NCBI GenBank assembly: GCA_036365145.1
Contig: JAEOAD010000030.1
Coordinates: 9,758,001 to 9,822,000, forward strand
Direction: 5' to 3'
DNA: 64,000 nucleotides
From: Orientallactaga sibirica
Taxonomy: Eukaryota; Chordata; Mammalia; Rodentia; Dipodidae
In this document: positions 61,723 to 64,000 of the stretch, piece after piece
Layout of the letters: the number at the start of each line of letters is the position of its first letter
How positions within the stretch are numbered: the first letter of the stretch is position 1
Position numbers and translations under genes: made by a program
Notes under the pieces: model-generated
What the model saw: the letters and a program-made list of their open reading frames with translations, nothing else
Told to the model about the DNA's origin: nothing
The model's database searches: none

Positions 61723-62643
61723 TTTTAAAAGTTATTGCTAATTTTCATACATATATAAAATGTTTAATCCCCTCTCATTATTTTCCTTTTGTCTCCCCTA
61801 CCCCTCCCTTTGCACTGAACCCTCTTTCCAAGTAGTCCCTCTTGTATTTTAATGTTACTTTCCTCCCTCCTTTCTTTTTCTTTCTCTCTCTTTCTTTTAT
61901 CCTTCCTTCTTTCCTTCCTTCCTTCCTTCCTTCTCTTTCTTTTCTCTTCTTTTCTCTCTTTCTCTTTTTATCTTTTCTTTCTTTGCCTTTCTCTAAGACA
62001 ACATGTTGATTGGACCAATATCATGCATGGTTTTATAGATAATGACAGCTACTATGAAGTCATGAATGTACCTAGCCAGCTCAAATCTGGAAGACAGTGT
62101 TCCAAAACACTCCTTTCCTTCCTTTGACGGTTACATTATTCTTTCTACCATCTTTTCTCAAAGATTCCCGAGCCTTGGATGGTGTGATACTCACTTTTAG
62201 TACTGAACACTCCACTGTCACTTCTCAATACATTCATGAGTTCTGAGTCTCACCAGGAATTACTGCCATCTGAAAAGAGAATCTTCTCTAACCAAAAGCA
62301 ATAGCAGCACTAAACCATGGATGGAAACATAAATATTTCGTGATCAATTTGGTAGGCATAATGTATACTTGTAGCAGAACAATAGTAACAGCATACCTCC
62401 AAAGGCCTATGATCTTCCAGACTGTCCACTAGGTTTTCAGTATCAGACATGAATTCCCTCCCATGGAGTGGGCCCCAACACCAAACCCTGGGCATAGTTG
62501 TCACCCTGGGGTGATGTGAAGATGCTGCAATGTAATTGTGGGGTATCTGTTACCTTGCTCTACTCCCTAGGCCAAAGGAGTATAGAGGTGAAATGGGACA
62601 GTTTCTACAGACACTGGGTTGAACAAGTAGAGGCTTCCTTTCA
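61723..62643 (-). mobile_element. LINE-1 3' UTR (old copy)
   Basis: Diverged relative of the 3' UTR near 20.3-21.2 kb: gattcccgagccttggatgg, gccatctgaaaagagaatct, ctctaaccaaaagcaatagc. A pyrimidine-rich (CTTT/CCTT)n at 61853-61990 lies inside. Confidence 0.75.
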
Positions 62644-62846
62644 GGATTTTACAAATATTTTTATTTATTTTCAAGAAGACACAGAGAGAGAGAATGTGTA
62701 TACTAGGGTCTCTTGCCCCTGCAGACGAACTTCAGTTGCACGCACCACTTTGTGGATCTGGCTTTACATGAGTACTGGAGAATTGAACCCAGGCTGTCAG
62801 GCTTTGTAAGCAAGCATCTTTAACTGATGAGCCATCTCTACAGCCC
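62644..62846 (-). mobile_element. DIP-type SINE
   Basis: aatatttttatttattttca, gtctcttgcccctgcagacg, gatctggctttacatgagta, gagccatctctacagcccc. Nested in the old L1. Confidence 0.85.
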
Positions 62847-62934
62847 CAGGTTTCTTTTTTAAGTTCTAGTATAGATCTTTGGCAATAATACAAAACAAAC
62901 CTAGCTTTTTTTGCATCTAAGAACTATATTAAAA

Positions 62935-62960
62935 CCATTTATTTATTTATTTATTTATGA
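62935..62960. repeat. (TTTA)n microsatellite
   Basis: Five to six TTTA units, upstream of the following L1 3' end. Confidence 0.85.
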
Positions 62961-62994
62961 ATGAATGAAGCAGTAAACATTGTAACTTAACTTT

Positions 62995-63830
62995 TTAAAA
63001 CTCTTTATTGACAACCTCTGTACATATAGATAATATGCCATGATCATAGTCCCCTTCCACTACCTTCTCTTTACTCCTCTCAAAACTCCCCTCTACTGTA
63101 ACCCTTCTTCTTTTCCACTAGTCTCTCTTCTATTTTGATGTCACCATTTTTCTCCCCTCCTAATATGCAAGTCTTATGTAGGAAGCAGCAGCCACTGTGA
63201 AGTCATGAATGCCATTGTCCCTTTGTGCCTGGAAGACAATATTGTAAGCATTCTTTTTCTTTCTTTGGCTCTTACATTGTTCCACCACCTCTTCCACAAT
63301 GGTCCCTGAACCTTGGAGGGTGTGTTAGAGATATCTCACTTAGTGCTGAACACTGTCACTTCTTAGCACTTTCGTGAGTTTTGAGTCTCCCAAGTGGTTA
63401 TACCATCTGCAAAGAGAAACTTCTCTAACCAAAAGTGAGAATAGCATTAATAAATGGGCATAAACATAACTATTAGAGGGCAGTTTGGTGGGTATGATAA
63501 TATATCTATTTAGGTAGACAACAGTAGTTGTTTATCCTGTAAGTTTTAGGACCTCCCCAGCCATAGGCTTTTGATTAGATTTTCAATACCAGGCAGGAAT
63601 TCTCTCCCTGTGGATTGAGTCTCAAATCCAATCACAGAACATTTTGGTTTTCCCCAAACCAGACATGCCACTATTGTATCAGTTGTCACATTTGACCTGG
63701 CTGGCCAGCTATAAAACTTTCAGGGTCCACTGCTGGACTTTTTTCCCTCAGCAGGCTGCATAGGTCTTTCTAGCATTCTAACAGCTAGTCAACAAGAAGG
63801 AGGTTTCCAGGAAACACCCTTTTAGATTAG
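62995..63830 (-). mobile_element. LINE-1 3' UTR (another copy)
   Basis: Starts with ctctttattgacaacctctg and follows the other 3' UTR copies: gtccctgaaccttggagggt, ctctaaccaaaagtgagaat, accagacatgccactattgt. It ends in the 3' UTR. Confidence 0.85.
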
Positions 63831-64000
63831 ATGCTAGTACATATAATTGAGCTTCCTCTTAACATAATGAACTCATATAAGTTTGCGTTTTGACATGTTT
63901 TGAAATAATTGAAAGAAGTGTTTGTGCATAATTTCCCTACATTTATTAACTTACTTTTTATTTTATTTTTAAATTTAAAATATTTTTATTTGTGAGGAGA
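63831..64000. other. Window end; AT-rich, possibly a SINE tail
   Basis: The last 60 bases (ttttattttatttttaaatt, tatttttatttgtgaggaga) resemble the start of an antisense DIP-type SINE cut by the window edge. Confidence 0.4.

Larger units (their letters stand above)
49769..64000 (+). other. STOX2: STOX2 intron 1 (start)
   Basis: Begins at the donor gttggt and continues past the window. I found no further STOX2 exon. 49769-51704 is single-copy with no recognised repeat. Interspersed elements inside are listed separately. Confidence 0.8.

Noticed and set aside
61852..62127. 91-codon Ser/Phe/Leu-rich frame
   Set aside because: It is a translated pyrimidine-rich microsatellite within an old L1 3' UTR.

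Overview
This is a stretch of mammalian, almost certainly rodent, nuclear DNA. It carries many B1 (Alu-like) and B4-type SINEs, rodent-style LINE-1 (L1) elements, a decayed class I retrovirus, MaLR LTRs, and an abundant tRNA-derived SINE whose 5' end reads like gctggagagatggcttag. That SINE looks like the DIP family described from jerboas (B2 superfamily), so a dipodid rodent is my best guess; this is inference from the repeat type, not a database match.

Only one cellular gene is securely visible. A CpG island at about 48.04-49.77 kb holds a first coding exon (49603-49768, plus strand) whose 55 codons I recognise as the N-terminus of STOX2 (storkhead box 2), ending in a GT splice donor. The sequence from 49769 to the window end is the start of its first intron. 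The sequence before 48 kb is the upstream intergenic region.

Layout. 1-3.9 kb: an L1 (plus) lacking most of ORF2, with a B1 and a DIP SINE nested in it; the DIP has itself been split by an inverted copy of nearby L1 sequence. 4-10.5 kb: mostly unique sequence with scattered SINEs. 10.5-13.1 kb: an internally inverted L1. 13.1-20.2 kb: unique sequence, several copies of one medium-length repeat, a possible coding segment at 14.82-15.12 kb (minus), B1/B4 SINEs and an MLT1-like LTR. 20.2-32.3 kb: an antisense L1 split by a roughly 7.8 kb minus-strand endogenous retrovirus with gag, pro, pol and env remnants. 31.7-40.6 kb: a direct tandem duplication with a 4.43 kb period whose breakpoints fall in matching positions of two L1s. 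37-43.5 kb: a long antisense L1 reaching into ORF1. 43.5-48 kb: SINEs and unique DNA. 48-64 kb: STOX2 promoter, exon 1 and intron 1, with a 38-bp minisatellite (53.1-55.1 kb) and more SINE and L1 debris.

There is no operon-like cooperation here. The biology is one regulated promoter and exon set in a landscape built by successive rounds of retrotransposition. The points most worth a second look are the L1-mediated tandem duplication, the three-frame-open 38-bp minisatellite in STOX2 intron 1, a chain of three upstream ORFs linked by ATGA overlaps in front of the STOX2 start, the inverted locally templated insertion, and the unassigned minus-strand ORF behind a good splice acceptor.
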